A stretch of DNA of 64,000 nucleotides from Kumtagia sp964244725 (GCA_964244725.1 CAXTJQ010000009.1:107796-171795), one strand, 5' to 3'; positions 12,762 through 21,778 are shown, numbered from the stretch's first letter. Notes: generated by a model not told the origin, from the sequence alone. Program-made: numbers and translations.

Positions 12762-13772
12762 CTATTCCGCTGCCAGCGGCAATCCGACGAACAGATGATC
12801 CGGCAACGATACAAGGTCAGCGCAAAACCGCGTGAGATCCTGCGCCAGCGCGTCGAACCCCGCCGATCTCTGCAGCGTGCGCTCGTTCATGTAGAGGCCG
12901 CGATTGATCTCGATCTGGATGGCGTGCATGCCGTGCGCCGGTCGGCCGTAGAACTCAGTGATGAAGCCGCCCGCATAGGGCTTGTTGTGCGCGACCGTGT
13001 ACCCCATCGTCATCAGCAGCGCGATGGCGCTCTCGGTGACCGCGGCGGAGGCCGATGCGCCGAACCGGTCGCCGACGATGAAATCCGGCCGCACCCCGGT
13101 GTCGCCGACGCGGATGCTCGCCGGCATCGAGTGGCAGTCGATCAGCACGGCGAACCCGAACTGGGCCTGGGTCCGGCGCAAGGCTTGTTTCAAGACCTCA
13201 TGATAAGGCTTGTAGACCGTGTTGACCCGCGCGACCGCCTCGGCGAGCGGCAGGCGCGCCGAATAGATATCGAGCCCCTCGCCGACGAGTTTCGGCAAGG
13301 TGCCGAGGCCGCCCGCTACCCGCGCGGAACGGATGTTGGCGAAGGGAGGCACGGCCTCGTGGAACATGCGTGGGTCGAGTTCCCACGGCTCGCGGTTGAC
13401 GTCGATATAGGCGCGCGGGAAATTGGCGGCTAGCAGCGGCGCGCCGAGGGTCACCGCGCCGGCGAACAATTCGTCGACATAGCAATCCTCGGAACGGCGG
13501 ATCGCCGTGGCGTCGAGCCGCGTCATCGCCAGGAAGCGCTCCGGATAATGCCTGCCGCTGTGCGGCGAGTTGAAGACGAAGGGAACACGCTGTTCGGCCG
13601 CGCATCGCAGCTCGAACGCCGCGACATCTGAAAAGTCGCCGGCCGCGCTCAAGAAGATGGTTCCGGAAAATGGAATTGCGCGTTCATGTCGTGGGAAGGT
13701 GCCACCAGCGCCTCGGCAAGTCCAGCGCCGCCGTCCGCCGGAGCGACTTAGGGTCCCGCCCGGCACATTCAC
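12762..13772 (-). CDS. N-formylglutamate amidohydrolase family protein
   Basis: A protein of up to 336 residues in the FGase family, which hydrolyses N-formylglutamate to glutamate and formate in histidine breakdown. Recognisable segments are FVFNSPHSGRHYPERF, FPRAYIDVNREPWELD, LIDCHSMP and GMHAIQIEINRGLYM, carrying the metal-binding His/Asp/Glu residues. The domain begins around residue 50. The first 40-50 residues are arginine-rich and probably not translated, but no better ATG is available; a TTG or other codon near 13650 is possible. It is placed between hisN and cpdR, a pairing known from rhizobia. The true substrate is untested. Confidence 0.85.
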   Translation of the reverse strand: MNVPGGTLSRSGGRRRWTCRGAGGTFPRHERAIPFSGTIFLSAAGDFSDVAAFELRCAAEQRVPFVFNSPHSGRHYPERFLAMTRLDATAIRRSEDCYVDELFAGAVTLGAPLLAANFPRAYIDVNREPWELDPRMFHEAVPPFANIRSARVAGGLGTLPKLVGEGLDIYSARLPLAEAVARVNTVYKPYHEVLKQALRRTQAQFGFAVLIDCHSMPASIRVGDTGVRPDFIVGDRFGASASAAVTESAIALLMTMGYTVAHNKPYAGGFITEFYGRPAHGMHAIQIEINRGLYMNERTLQRSAGFDALAQDLTRFCADLVSLPDHLFVGLPLAAE

Positions 13773-13858
13773 TTGATATTTACCGGCCGCGATTCATATA
13801 AGAACATAGTTAAAGGACGCGGCCGAGACGGCCCGGCGATCTGATTCGGACGGGAAAT

Positions 13859-14221
13859 ATGGCACGTATTCTTCTAGCGGAAGACGATCACGACATGCGC
13901 CGGTTCCTGGTCAAGGCGTTGCAGCGCGCCGGCTACGACGTAAGTGATTTCGACAATGGCGCCAGCGCCTACGAGCGGCTGCGCGAGGAACCGTTCTCGC
14001 TGCTGCTGACCGATATCGTCATGCCCGAAATGGACGGGATCGAACTGGCGCGCCGGGCGACGGAAATCGACCCGGACCTCAAGGTCATGTTCATCACAGG
14101 TTTCGCGGCGGTTGCGCTCAATCCCGATTCGAAGGCCCCGAAGGACGCCAAGATCCTCTCGAAGCCTTTCCATCTGCGCGATCTCGTCAACGAGGTCGAG
14201 AAGATGCTTCAGGCCGCCTGA
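13859..14221 (+). CDS. cpdR: Response regulator CpdR
   Basis: A 120-residue stand-alone receiver domain. The phosphoacceptor is Asp52 (LLLTDIVMPEMDG), the acidic pocket LAEDDHDMR, the switch Thr in FITGFAAV, and the lysine in LSKPFHLRDL. Sequence and size match CpdR of Caulobacter and Sinorhizobium, which in its unphosphorylated state brings ClpXP and its substrates to the cell pole and is controlled by the CckA-ChpT phosphorelay. The N-formylglutamate amidohydrolase neighbour is the usual one in rhizobia. Single-gene transcript. Confidence 0.92.
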   Translation: MARILLAEDDHDMRRFLVKALQRAGYDVSDFDNGASAYERLREEPFSLLLTDIVMPEMDGIELARRATEIDPDLKVMFITGFAAVALNPDSKAPKDAKILSKPFHLRDLVNEVEKMLQAA

Positions 14222-14260
14222 CGCGTCGTTCGCCGTCCGCTCATAAACCGTCCGACTCTA

Positions 14261-14289
14261 TTGACGGTTCGGGGCAAAGATGGTGTATG
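14261..14289 (+). promoter_or_regulatory. Promoter of tRNA-Val
   Basis: TTGACG at 14261-14266 and TGTATG at 14284-14289 with 17 bases between, ending 14 bases before the mature tRNA. A reasonable sigma-70 type match. Confidence 0.5.
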
Positions 14290-14303
14290 CGCGGGCTTCG
14301 GAT

Positions 14304-14378
14304 GGGCGTGTAGCTCAGCGGGAGAGCACTGCATTGACATTGCAGGGGTCACAGGTTCAATCCCTGTCACGCCCACCA
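14304..14378 (+). tRNA. tRNA-Val (GAC)
   Basis: A 75-base tRNA with encoded CCA. The acceptor GGGCGTG pairs perfectly with CACGCCC, the D arm contains AGCTCAGCGGGAGAGC, the anticodon loop is TTGACAT with anticodon GAC, and the T loop is GGTTCAATCC. It reads valine codons GTC and GTT. Confidence 0.97.
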
Positions 14379-14411
14379 TTCGATCTTCAAAATGCGGCGT
14401 GGGCGGATAGT

Positions 14412-16739
14412 TCAGGCCACCGTGAAATCCGCATTCGTCAGGCCGAGATTGAGTCCCACCACCGCGAACTTGATCGCGCCGACGCCCCCCGCCAGATTGC
14501 CGTCGGCGTCGTACGTAAGCGCGCCGCTGTCGGTGTCGTAGAGGATGCGGTCGCTTGTGTCATGCGCGACGCCGGCCGTGCTCTTCCAGAACGCCTCGGA
14601 TGACAGCGCGCCGTTGGTCAGCGTCGTAAAGATCGACTTCGCGAGCTTGATCGTGTCGTCCACCGGGTTGAAGTCGGTGATCGCATCGACGTTGCTGGCG
14701 CTGCTGAGCTGGGTGTTGAACTGAAAAGTATCCTTGCCCGCGCCGCCGGTCAGCGTGTCGTTGCCCTTCAGCCCAAAGAGCAGGTCGTCGCCGCCGAGCC
14801 CGCTGAGCTTGTTGGCGCCGTTGTTGCCGATGATGCCCTGGCCGATGTTGTTGCCGGTGAGGTTGATCGCAGCGGACCCTGACGCCAGCGTCGTCTGCAG
14901 CACTTCGATCCAACTGCTTGCGCCGAGCGTGTAGGAAACCGAGGCATTGACCGTATCCGCGCCGCCGCCGCTGAATTCGATCACCTTGTCGCCCGCGTCG
15001 TCGACGATGAAGATGTCGTTGCCGCCATTGCCGGTCATGGTGTCGGCGCCGCCCTTGCCGTCGATATGGTTGATGCCGTCATTGCCGGTCAATGTCTGCG
15101 CAATCTCGTTGCCGGTAAGGTCGAGAGGCGTGGCGCCGACGATCGAAGCGGCTTGCAGGTGTTCGACGAAGACGCCGGCGCTCAATGTATAGCTGACGGA
15201 GGTGGACACGACATCGGAGACGCCTTCGCTCGCCCCTTCCAGCACAACGTCGGCCGCGTTGTCGACGAAATAGGTGTCGTTGCCGGCTCCGCCGGTGAGG
15301 CCATCGACGCCGGATCCGCCATCAAGTAGATCGTTGCCGCTGTCGCCGTAAAGGAAGTCGTTGCTCGTACCGCCATAAAGCCGGTCGGCGCCGTCGCCGC
15401 CCCGCACCGTGTCGGCATTGTCGCCGCCGTTGAGGTAGTCGTCGCCGCCTTCGCCGCGCAGCGTATCGTCCCCGCCATAGCCGAAGACGGTGTCGGTGAA
15501 ACTGCCGCCGATCAGCGTCTCGCCCGTGGCGTCGCCGTAATAATGGCTGGCGTCGAACACCTGGCCGCGAATGGCGTAGTTGTCCGTATCCGGCGCGGTC
15601 ATGCTTGTGTCCGTCCAGGTGATCACGAAGGTCCCGTCCGGCATGGCTGCGATGCTGGTCGCTTGCTGGTTGGCGGACGTGATCGTGTTGACGAGAAACT
15701 CCATGCCGCTTTTCTCGCCGTTGGCGGTGATGATCTGGGCGCGGACGGCGTAGCGGTCGTTGTCGCCGCCCGTCGCACTGGCGTCGGTCCAGGCGACGAC
15801 GAAGCGGCCGTCCGGCAGCGCGGCGACCTGGCTCCCGAATTGATCGAGACTCGTGGTCGTGTTGACGAGAATTTCCGTATGTGACCCGTCCGGTTTGAAG
15901 ATTTGCGCCTGTACGGCGCTTAGGCTGGTGTCGCCGCCGCTGGCGCTTCCGTCGCTATAGGTCACGACGAAGCCACCCCCCGCGAGCGGCGTGACTTTGG
16001 AGCCGACTTGATCGCCCGAAGTCGTCGCGTTGACCAGAAACTCGGCGCCGTTCCGGGTCCCGTTGGCATGAAACATCTGGCCGCGAACGGCGCGGCCGCT
16101 GCTGTCGTCAGGACTGGCGCTAGAGTCGGTCCAGGTGACGAGAAATCCTCCATCGACAAGCGCTGTCACTGAACTTCCGGATTGATCGTTCGTGGTCGCC
16201 GTATTGACGAGGAACTCGGACGCGACCTTCGCGCCAGCGGCATCGAAAAGCTGGCCGTGGATTGCGGACCCACTGGCGTCGCCGAGGGTGCCGCTGTAAT
16301 CCCGCCACACGGCCACGAAACCTCCCAAAGCGAGCCCGGCGACATTGGAATCGCGCTGAGAGTTCGATGTCTCGGTGTTGACCCTGAACTGGTTCCCGAC
16401 TTTGACGCCATCGACAGTGAATCGCTGGCCTCGGAGAGCATCGTCAAAGTCGTCGGCTTGGCCGCTGTGGTCGGTCCACGTGACGACAAAGCCGCCGTCG
16501 GATAGAAGGGCAACGCTGCTATCCTCCACCCAATTGGTCTGGATTGGCAGATTGACGGTAAATTCGTCCCCTGCGGGCGTTCCGTTCGCATAAAAAATCT
16601 GGCTTCGAATATCCGGAAACGTGGTCCAGGTAAGGATGAAGCGACCGCTGCCTAGATCAGCGATGCAATTGCCTGGAATTCCTGGTCCAGGTTGAGTTGT
16701 GCCGAGAAGGAATTCCGTTCCGATTTTTGCGAATGCCAT
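14412..16739 (-). CDS. Secreted RTX calcium-binding protein with seven-repeat N-terminal region
   Basis: A 775-residue protein. Residues 25 to about 390 hold seven degenerate repeats of about 48-50 residues, each with a DGGFVVTWTD-like core and a VRGQ-F strand, the number expected for one closed beta-propeller. After that come RTX nonapeptides such as GGDDTLRGEGGDDYLNGG, in three blocks separated by segments of the SVSYTL-type, and a serralysin-like C-terminus with DAITDFNPVDDTI. There is no N-terminal signal peptide; the C-terminal end ADFTVA fits type I secretion. It would fold outside the cell upon calcium binding. No ABC exporter or membrane-fusion gene is next to it. Enzymatic activity is not evident. 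Confidence 0.88.
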   Translation of the reverse strand: MAFAKIGTEFLLGTTQPGPGIPGNCIADLGSGRFILTWTTFPDIRSQIFYANGTPAGDEFTVNLPIQTNWVEDSSVALLSDGGFVVTWTDHSGQADDFDDALRGQRFTVDGVKVGNQFRVNTETSNSQRDSNVAGLALGGFVAVWRDYSGTLGDASGSAIHGQLFDAAGAKVASEFLVNTATTNDQSGSSVTALVDGGFLVTWTDSSASPDDSSGRAVRGQMFHANGTRNGAEFLVNATTSGDQVGSKVTPLAGGGFVVTYSDGSASGGDTSLSAVQAQIFKPDGSHTEILVNTTTSLDQFGSQVAALPDGRFVVAWTDASATGGDNDRYAVRAQIITANGEKSGMEFLVNTITSANQQATSIAAMPDGTFVITWTDTSMTAPDTDNYAIRGQVFDASHYYGDATGETLIGGSFTDTVFGYGGDDTLRGEGGDDYLNGGDNADTVRGGDGADRLYGGTSNDFLYGDSGNDLLDGGSGVDGLTGGAGNDTYFVDNAADVVLEGASEGVSDVVSTSVSYTLSAGVFVEHLQAASIVGATPLDLTGNEIAQTLTGNDGINHIDGKGGADTMTGNGGNDIFIVDDAGDKVIEFSGGGADTVNASVSYTLGASSWIEVLQTTLASGSAAINLTGNNIGQGIIGNNGANKLSGLGGDDLLFGLKGNDTLTGGAGKDTFQFNTQLSSASNVDAITDFNPVDDTIKLAKSIFTTLTNGALSSEAFWKSTAGVAHDTSDRILYDTDSGALTYDADGNLAGGVGAIKFAVVGLNLGLTNADFTVA

Positions 16740-16855
16740 ATTGTTCTCCGAAACTGGTGACGGCGACTGAAGTTATGCACGCCCCACAGTCGCGCGCCAA
16801 GATCCGTTAAGACCCGTCGCTAAGCTGAAGGCGTACTTCGGGGAAAAATGACATT

Positions 16856-18034
16856 TTAAAAGCCGGAATCGATGACGGCCATCGCCGCTTCGATGCCCTC
16901 TCCGACCCGCACAGCGCCGCCGAGGGCATTGACCGCCCCGCCGAGCGATGCGATCGCAGCGATTGCATAAATCGGCTGCGCCATCGCCCCCATATGCCCG
17001 ATGCGCATGAGCTTGCCAAGCATCTGGCCGCGGCCGGCCGACAGGACAACGCCGTAACGATCACGCAAAGCCTGCCGCAGCGCCGCCTCTTCGATGCGGT
17101 CGGGCATCCGCACGGTCGTCGCGGTCGGCGAGGCGATGCTCTCGCGCGCCGGCCAGAGCGAAAGACCCATCGCGACGACGCCGGCCCGCATCGCCCGCGC
17201 CGTCAGATCGTGGCGCGCCCATACGGCGTCGGGTCCTTCCTGGAGATAGAGATCGAGCGCCACATCGAGCGCATTGATCTCGGCGATCGACGTGGTGAAT
17301 GCAAACGGCTTGTCCTTCGACCATGCGAGTTCCCAGTCGAGGATCGACAGGATGGAACCGCGCGGCGCGCGCGGATTGGCGCGCATCTTTGCCCACGCCC
17401 GGTCGCTGACGCCGAGCAGCGTCAGCGCCGGCGGCGCGCCGAGGCATTTGCCGGCGCTCGCGACATAGAGATCGGCCTGGCAATCCTCGGGATGGGTCTT
17501 CATCCCTCCGAACGACGACACCGCGTCGACGATCAGATACGCGCCGTGCGCGGCGACCAGCGCGCCGATCGCGTCGATCGGATTGATGGTGCCGGACGGC
17601 GTATCGTGATGGCAGACGGAGACGATGGCGATTTCGGGATGCGCCGCCAGCATGTCGGCGACGGATTGCGGATCGATCGCATCGTCATAGGCGACCTCGA
17701 TCTCGATCAGATGCGGCGAGGAGCGCTTCGCCCAGGACCCGAATCCCTTGCCGTAGACGCCCGAGACGAGGTTCAGCACGACATCGTCCGACGCGATCAG
17801 CGACGCCGCCGCCGCCTCCAGCCCGAGCACCGCCTCCCCCTGGAGAATGACCGGCATCGTGCTGGTCCGCATCGCCTTTTGCGCCTTCAGGCAGACGTTT
17901 TCGTAGAAGGCCTGAAAGCCCGCGTCGTAATCGTAGGCGATGGTCCGCCCCAGCCCCCGCAACACCTCGGGATAGACGCTGACCGGGCCGGTCGTCAGCA
18001 TCAGCACCGGGTCGGCGCGGTCGCTGTAGCGCAT
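16856..18034 (-). CDS. Class V aminotransferase, pyridoxamine-pyruvate transaminase-like
   Basis: A 392-residue PLP aminotransferase of the alanine-glyoxylate/serine-pyruvate family. The PLP lysine is Lys196 (SAGKCLGAPP) and the ring-stacking acid lies in LIVDAVSSFGGMKTH. Compared from memory with the Mesorhizobium loti pyridoxamine-pyruvate transaminase, the substrate residues Glu68, Lys197, Arg336 and Arg345 correspond to Glu67, Lys196, Arg335 and Arg344 here, a constant offset of one. That enzyme converts pyridoxamine and pyruvate to pyridoxal and alanine in vitamin B6 breakdown. Here, however, the gene follows the GlnT-type gene by only 19 bases on the same strand, so a role in amino-nitrogen metabolism is also plausible. 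Confidence 0.8.
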   Translation of the reverse strand: MRYSDRADPVLMLTTGPVSVYPEVLRGLGRTIAYDYDAGFQAFYENVCLKAQKAMRTSTMPVILQGEAVLGLEAAAASLIASDDVVLNLVSGVYGKGFGSWAKRSSPHLIEIEVAYDDAIDPQSVADMLAAHPEIAIVSVCHHDTPSGTINPIDAIGALVAAHGAYLIVDAVSSFGGMKTHPEDCQADLYVASAGKCLGAPPALTLLGVSDRAWAKMRANPRAPRGSILSILDWELAWSKDKPFAFTTSIAEINALDVALDLYLQEGPDAVWARHDLTARAMRAGVVAMGLSLWPARESIASPTATTVRMPDRIEEAALRQALRDRYGVVLSAGRGQMLGKLMRIGHMGAMAQPIYAIAAIASLGGAVNALGGAVRVGEGIEAAMAVIDSGF

Positions 18035-18053
18035 GATTGACCTCGGCTTCGCC

Positions 18054-19361
18054 TCAGATGTCCAACGTATTGTCGCGCTCCCATTGCGTGAAATGCGACG
18101 CGTAGGCGTTCCATTCCTGGTGCTTGAGCTTGAGATAGGCCGCGGAGAATTCGTCGCCGAGCGCGCTTTTCAGGGCTTCGTCCTTATCGAATCCGCGCAG
18201 CGCGTCGAGCAGGTTGAGCGGCAGCTTCGGCGCATCGGTCACCGTGTGGCCCATCGCATACATATCGATATCGTAGCGTTTGCCGGGGTCAGCATTGGTG
18301 CGGATCCCGTCCAGGCCGGCCGCGATGATCACCGCCTGCAGCAGATAGGGGTTGGCCGCGCCGTCCGGCAGGCGGAGTTCGAAACGGCCCGGACCCGGCA
18401 CGCGCACCATGTGCGTCCGGTTGTTGCCGGTCCATGTCACGGTATTGGGCGCCCAGGTCGCGCCGGAAACCGTACGCGGCGCGTTGATGCGCTTGTAGGA
18501 ATTGACGGTCGGGTTGGTGATCGCCGCCAGCGCCGAAGCGTGCTTCATGATGCCGCCGAGGAAATGTCGTCCCTTGACGGACAGGCCGAGTTCCATGCCG
18601 TCGTCGGCAAAGACGTTGGTCGTGCCGGCCTCGTCCCAGACCGAGACATGCGCGTGGCAGCCATTGCCGGTCAGGCCCGCGAACGGCTTGGGCATGAAGG
18701 TCGCACGCAGCCCGTGCTTTTCGGCAACGGATTTGACCATGAACTTGAAGAAGGAGTGCTTGTCGGCGGTGGCCAGCGCATCGTCGAACCCCCAGTTCAT
18801 CTCGAACTGGCCGTTGGCGTCTTCATGGTCGTTCTGGTACGGCCCCCAGCCGAGCGCCAGCATGGCGTCGCAGATTTCGGCGATGACATCGTAGCGGCGC
18901 ATGATGGCCTGCTGGTCGTAGCAGGGTTTTGAAGCCTTATCGTACTGATCGGAAATCTGCTGGCCGTCCGGGGTGATAAGGAAGAACTCCGCCTCGACGC
19001 CGGTCTTGACCCGCATGCCCTCGCCGGCCGCCTCTGCGATCAGGCGCTTCAGCGTGGCGCGCGGCGTCTGCTCCACCGGCCTGCCCTCCATGACGCAGTC
19101 GCTTGGGACCCAGGCGACGTCCGGCTTCCACGGCAACTGGATGACGGCGTCCGGGTCCGGCACCGCCAGCATGTCGGGATGCGCCGGCGTCAGGTCGAGC
19201 CAGGTCGCAAAACCGGCGAACCCCGCTCCGTCCCTCTGCATGTCGCCGATCGCCTGAGCCGGCGCCAGCTTCGCGCGCTGCCCGCCGAACAGGTCGGTGT
19301 AGGAGATCATGAAATATTTGACGCCTTTGTCCTTGGCGTAGGCGGCGAGATCGGTCGGCAT
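18054..19361 (-). CDS. glnT: Type III-like glutamine synthetase GlnT / gamma-glutamylmethylamide synthetase
   Basis: A 435-residue enzyme of the GlnT/GmaS branch of the glutamine synthetase superfamily, which ligates ammonia or methylamine to glutamate with ATP. Seen are VKTGVEAEFFL (first metal site), NDHEDANGQFEMNW, GNGCHAHVS, the ATP-binding NPTVNSYKRIN and FELRLPDGAANPY near the active-site arginine. The MPTDLAAYAKDKGVKYFMISYTDLFGG-type beginning fits the branch. It lies with glxB, glxC and glxD on one strand. The same gene order encodes glxBCD-glnT in rhizobia and mgsABC-gmaS in methylamine users; sequence reading alone cannot separate the two. Confidence 0.9.
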   Translation of the reverse strand: MPTDLAAYAKDKGVKYFMISYTDLFGGQRAKLAPAQAIGDMQRDGAGFAGFATWLDLTPAHPDMLAVPDPDAVIQLPWKPDVAWVPSDCVMEGRPVEQTPRATLKRLIAEAAGEGMRVKTGVEAEFFLITPDGQQISDQYDKASKPCYDQQAIMRRYDVIAEICDAMLALGWGPYQNDHEDANGQFEMNWGFDDALATADKHSFFKFMVKSVAEKHGLRATFMPKPFAGLTGNGCHAHVSVWDEAGTTNVFADDGMELGLSVKGRHFLGGIMKHASALAAITNPTVNSYKRINAPRTVSGATWAPNTVTWTGNNRTHMVRVPGPGRFELRLPDGAANPYLLQAVIIAAGLDGIRTNADPGKRYDIDMYAMGHTVTDAPKLPLNLLDALRGFDKDEALKSALGDEFSAAYLKLKHQEWNAYASHFTQWERDNTLDI

Positions 19362-19399
19362 TGTTGGTCCCTCTGTCTAACTCGTCGCTTCCGGCCTAC

Positions 19400-19523
19400 G
19401 CCCCCTCCACCACTTCGTGGTCCCCCTCCCCCGTAAACGGGGGAGGATTTAGGTTGCGCATACAGAACCGCTGATCCTCCCCTGCGAAGCGGGGGAGGGG
19501 GACCACGAAGTGGTGGAGGGGGC
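19400..19523. repeat. Inverted pair of palindromic intergenic repeats (copies 1 and 2)
   Basis: Copy 1 at 19400-19448 and copy 2 at 19472-19523 are the same element in opposite orientation. Each has two hairpins: a CCCC/GGGG stem and a CCAC/GTGG stem, joined by GGGGGACC or its complement. The arms differ between copies but stay self-complementary. They fill most of the glnT-glxD gap. Two further copies lie at 20895-21073. A folded RNA role (mRNA stability or attenuation) or a REP-like mobile origin are both possible. Confidence 0.85.
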
Positions 19524-19531
19524 GCGTCTTC

Positions 19532-20860
19532 TCAAACCCCGCCCTTCCCCGGTATCCAACTCGTCCCCGCGAGCGGCACCTGCGCCATCGCGGCGGCCTC
19601 CAGGGTCAGCGCCACCAGGTCCTCCGGTTCCAGATTATGGACGTGGTTCTTGCCGCAGGCGCGGGCGATCGTCTGCGCCTCGAGCGTCATCACGTTGAGA
19701 TAGTTGGCGAGCCGTCGCCCGGCCGCGACGGGGTCGAGCCGCTTCGCCAGTTCAGGGTCCTGCGTCGTGATGCCGGCGGGGTCCCTGCCCTCGTGCCAGT
19801 CGTCATAGGCGCCGGCCGTCGTGCCGAGGTCGTTATAGTCGGCTTCCCAGCGCGGATCGTTGTCGCCGAGCGCTACGAGCGCCGCCGTGCCAACCGACAC
19901 CGCGTCGGCGCCGAGCGCCAGCGCTTTGGCGACATCCGCCCCGTTACGAATACCGCCGGAAATGACGAGTTGCACCTTGCGGTGCATGCCGAGGTCCTGC
20001 AGCGCCTGGACGGCAGGGCGCACGCAGGCGAGCGTCGGCTGGCCGACATGCTCGATGAAGACCTCCTGCGTGGCCGCCGTGCCGCCCTGCATCCCGTCGA
20101 GCACCACGACATCGGCCCCGGCCTTCACCGCGAGCGCCGTGTCGTAGTAGGGCCGCGCGCCGCCGATCTTGACATAGATCGGCTTCTCCCAATCGGTGAT
20201 CTCGCGCAGTTCCAGGATCTTGATCTCGAGATCGTCCGGCCCGGTCCAGTCGGGGTGGCGCGAGGCGGATCGTTGGTCGATGCCCTTGGGCAGCGTGCGC
20301 ATGTCGGCGACGCGGTCGGAGATCTTCTGGCCGAGCAGCATGCCGCCGCCGCCCGGCTTTGCGCCTTGGCCGACGACGATTTCGATGGCGTCGGCGCGGC
20401 GTAGGTCTCGCGGATTCATGCCGTAGCGTGACGGAAGGTACTGGTAGACGAGAATCGAGGAATGGCCGCGCTCCTCCTCCGTCATGCCCCCGTCTCCCGT
20501 GGTCGTCGAGGTGCCGGCGAGGCTCGCGCCGCGCCCAAGCGCTTCCTTGGCCGCACCCGACAATGACCCGAAGCTCATGCCCGCGATCGTGATCGGGATT
20601 TTCAGCTCGATCGGTTTCTTCGCATGCCGCGCGCCGAGCACGACGTTCGTGCCGCAGCGCTCGCGATAGCCTTCGAGCGGATAGCGCGAGATCGACGCGC
20701 CGAGAAACAGCAGGTCGTCGAAATGCGGCAGCTTGCGCTTCGCCCCGCCGCCGCGGATATCATAGATGCCGGTCGCGGCCGCGCGGCGGATTTCCGACAG
20801 CGTGTAATCATCGAAGGTGGCGGATTTGCGTGGGCTGGTCGGCGGGTTGCGGTAGGTCAT
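19532..20860 (-). CDS. glxD: Glutamate synthase-like FMN domain protein GlxD / MgsC
   Basis: A 442-residue protein corresponding to the FMN/synthase domain of glutamate synthase. Seen are GMSFGSLSGAAKEAL, GDGGMTEEER, GQGAKPGGGGMLLG, VLDGMQGGTAATQ and VISGGIRNGADVAKAL, the TIM-barrel phosphate-binding region. The start MTYRNPPTSP at 20860 is preferred; a longer frame to 20956 would translate part of the repeat element. With GlxB (amidotransferase) and GlxC (beta-helix) it forms a split glutamate-synthase-like enzyme, in methylotrophs N-methylglutamate synthase. The 3Fe-4S cysteine cluster of GltB is not apparent, so electron supply must differ from GltBD. Confidence 0.9.
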   Translation of the reverse strand: MTYRNPPTSPRKSATFDDYTLSEIRRAAATGIYDIRGGGAKRKLPHFDDLLFLGASISRYPLEGYRERCGTNVVLGARHAKKPIELKIPITIAGMSFGSLSGAAKEALGRGASLAGTSTTTGDGGMTEEERGHSSILVYQYLPSRYGMNPRDLRRADAIEIVVGQGAKPGGGGMLLGQKISDRVADMRTLPKGIDQRSASRHPDWTGPDDLEIKILELREITDWEKPIYVKIGGARPYYDTALAVKAGADVVVLDGMQGGTAATQEVFIEHVGQPTLACVRPAVQALQDLGMHRKVQLVISGGIRNGADVAKALALGADAVSVGTAALVALGDNDPRWEADYNDLGTTAGAYDDWHEGRDPAGITTQDPELAKRLDPVAAGRRLANYLNVMTLEAQTIARACGKNHVHNLEPEDLVALTLEAAAMAQVPLAGTSWIPGKGGV

Positions 20861-20894
20861 GCTCGTTGATTCGTTCTTGGCGTAACGGACGCCG

Positions 20895-21073
20895 CTGATC
20901 CTCCCCCGTTTACGGGGGAGGGGGACCATGCGCAGCATGGTGGAGGGGGCGTCCACGCGCCGTTCTCTCCAATGCCCTGATAATCATGCCAGGCGTGAGA
21001 GGCAGAGCGGTGCCGACGCCCCCTCCACCGCCTACGGCGGTCCCCCTCCCCCGCTTCGCAGGGGAGGATCAGC
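20895..21073. repeat. Inverted pair of palindromic intergenic repeats (copies 3 and 4)
   Basis: Copy 3 at 20895-20951 and copy 4 at 21017-21073 belong to the same family as the pair at 19400-19523. The second hairpin is CCATGCGCAGCATGG in copy 3 and CCGCCTACGGCGG in copy 4, different bases but both palindromic, which points to selection or origin at the level of structure. They occupy the glxD-glxC gap. Confidence 0.85.
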
Positions 21074-21088
21074 GGCACCGTCCGCCCC

Positions 21089-21778
21089 TCAATACGCATC
21101 GGCATTATCGATATTGAAGCTATAAAGCGTCCTTGCCGACCCATACCGCGTGAACTCTTCCGGCGCGACGCCGCTTACCCCCGCTTTGTCCAGCAGCACG
21201 CGCAGCCGCTCCAGATGCTTCGGCTTCATTTTCTTCTTCACGCAGTCCGCGCCCAAGCTCTTTACGGATCCGCGCACGAACAGCCGCGCCTCGTAGATCG
21301 AATCGCCCAGCGCCTCGCCGACGTCGCCGAGCACAACCAGATTGCCGGATTGCGCCATGAAGGCCGACATGTGGCCGATAGACCCGCGCACGACGATGTC
21401 GATGCCCTTCATCGAGATGCCGCAGCGCGACGAGGCGTTGCCCTCGATCACCAGCAGCCCGCCGCGTCCCGTCGCGCCGGCATACTGGCTGGCGTCGCCC
21501 TTCACCACGATCGCGCCCGACATCATGTTTTCCGCCACGCCCGGCCCCGCCGAGCCATGCACGGTGATGGTCGCGTGCGCGTTCATGCCGCCGCAGTAAT
21601 AACCGACGCTGCCGCGCACTTCGATGACAATCGCCGCATCGACGCCGGCCGCCACCGCGTGGCTGCCCTTTGGATTGAGTACCTCCCAGGCCGTATCGTT
21701 CGAGCCCGGCCGAACGGCGTGCAGCGCGCCGTTCAGCGCGCGCAGCGTGGAGATCGCGAGATCGATTGTCGGCATCAA
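21089..21778 (-). CDS. glxC: Glutamate synthase-like beta-helix protein GlxC / MgsB
   Basis: A 229-residue protein equivalent to the C-terminal GXGXG beta-helix domain of GltB. Repeated turns are visible as GSVGYYCGGMNAH, GSAGPGVAENM, GDASQYAGATGRGG and GSIGHMSAFMAQSG. The helix is thought to tie the amidotransferase and synthase parts together around an ammonia tunnel. The C-terminal tail (from about 180) is lysine-rich then family-typical. Its start overlaps the glxB stop by four bases, so the two are translationally coupled. No catalytic residues are expected. Confidence 0.88.
   Translation of the reverse strand: MMPTIDLAISTLRALNGALHAVRPGSNDTAWEVLNPKGSHAVAAGVDAAIVIEVRGSVGYYCGGMNAHATITVHGSAGPGVAENMMSGAIVVKGDASQYAGATGRGGLLVIEGNASSRCGISMKGIDIVVRGSIGHMSAFMAQSGNLVVLGDVGEALGDSIYEARLFVRGSVKSLGADCVKKKMKPKHLERLRVLLDKAGVSGVAPEEFTRYGSARTLYSFNIDNADAY

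Noticed and set aside
12530..12814. N-terminal extension of hisN to an upstream codon
   Set aside because: It would translate through the promoter, body and terminator of the sRNA gene and has no family similarity; the GTG at 12529 gives the normal length.
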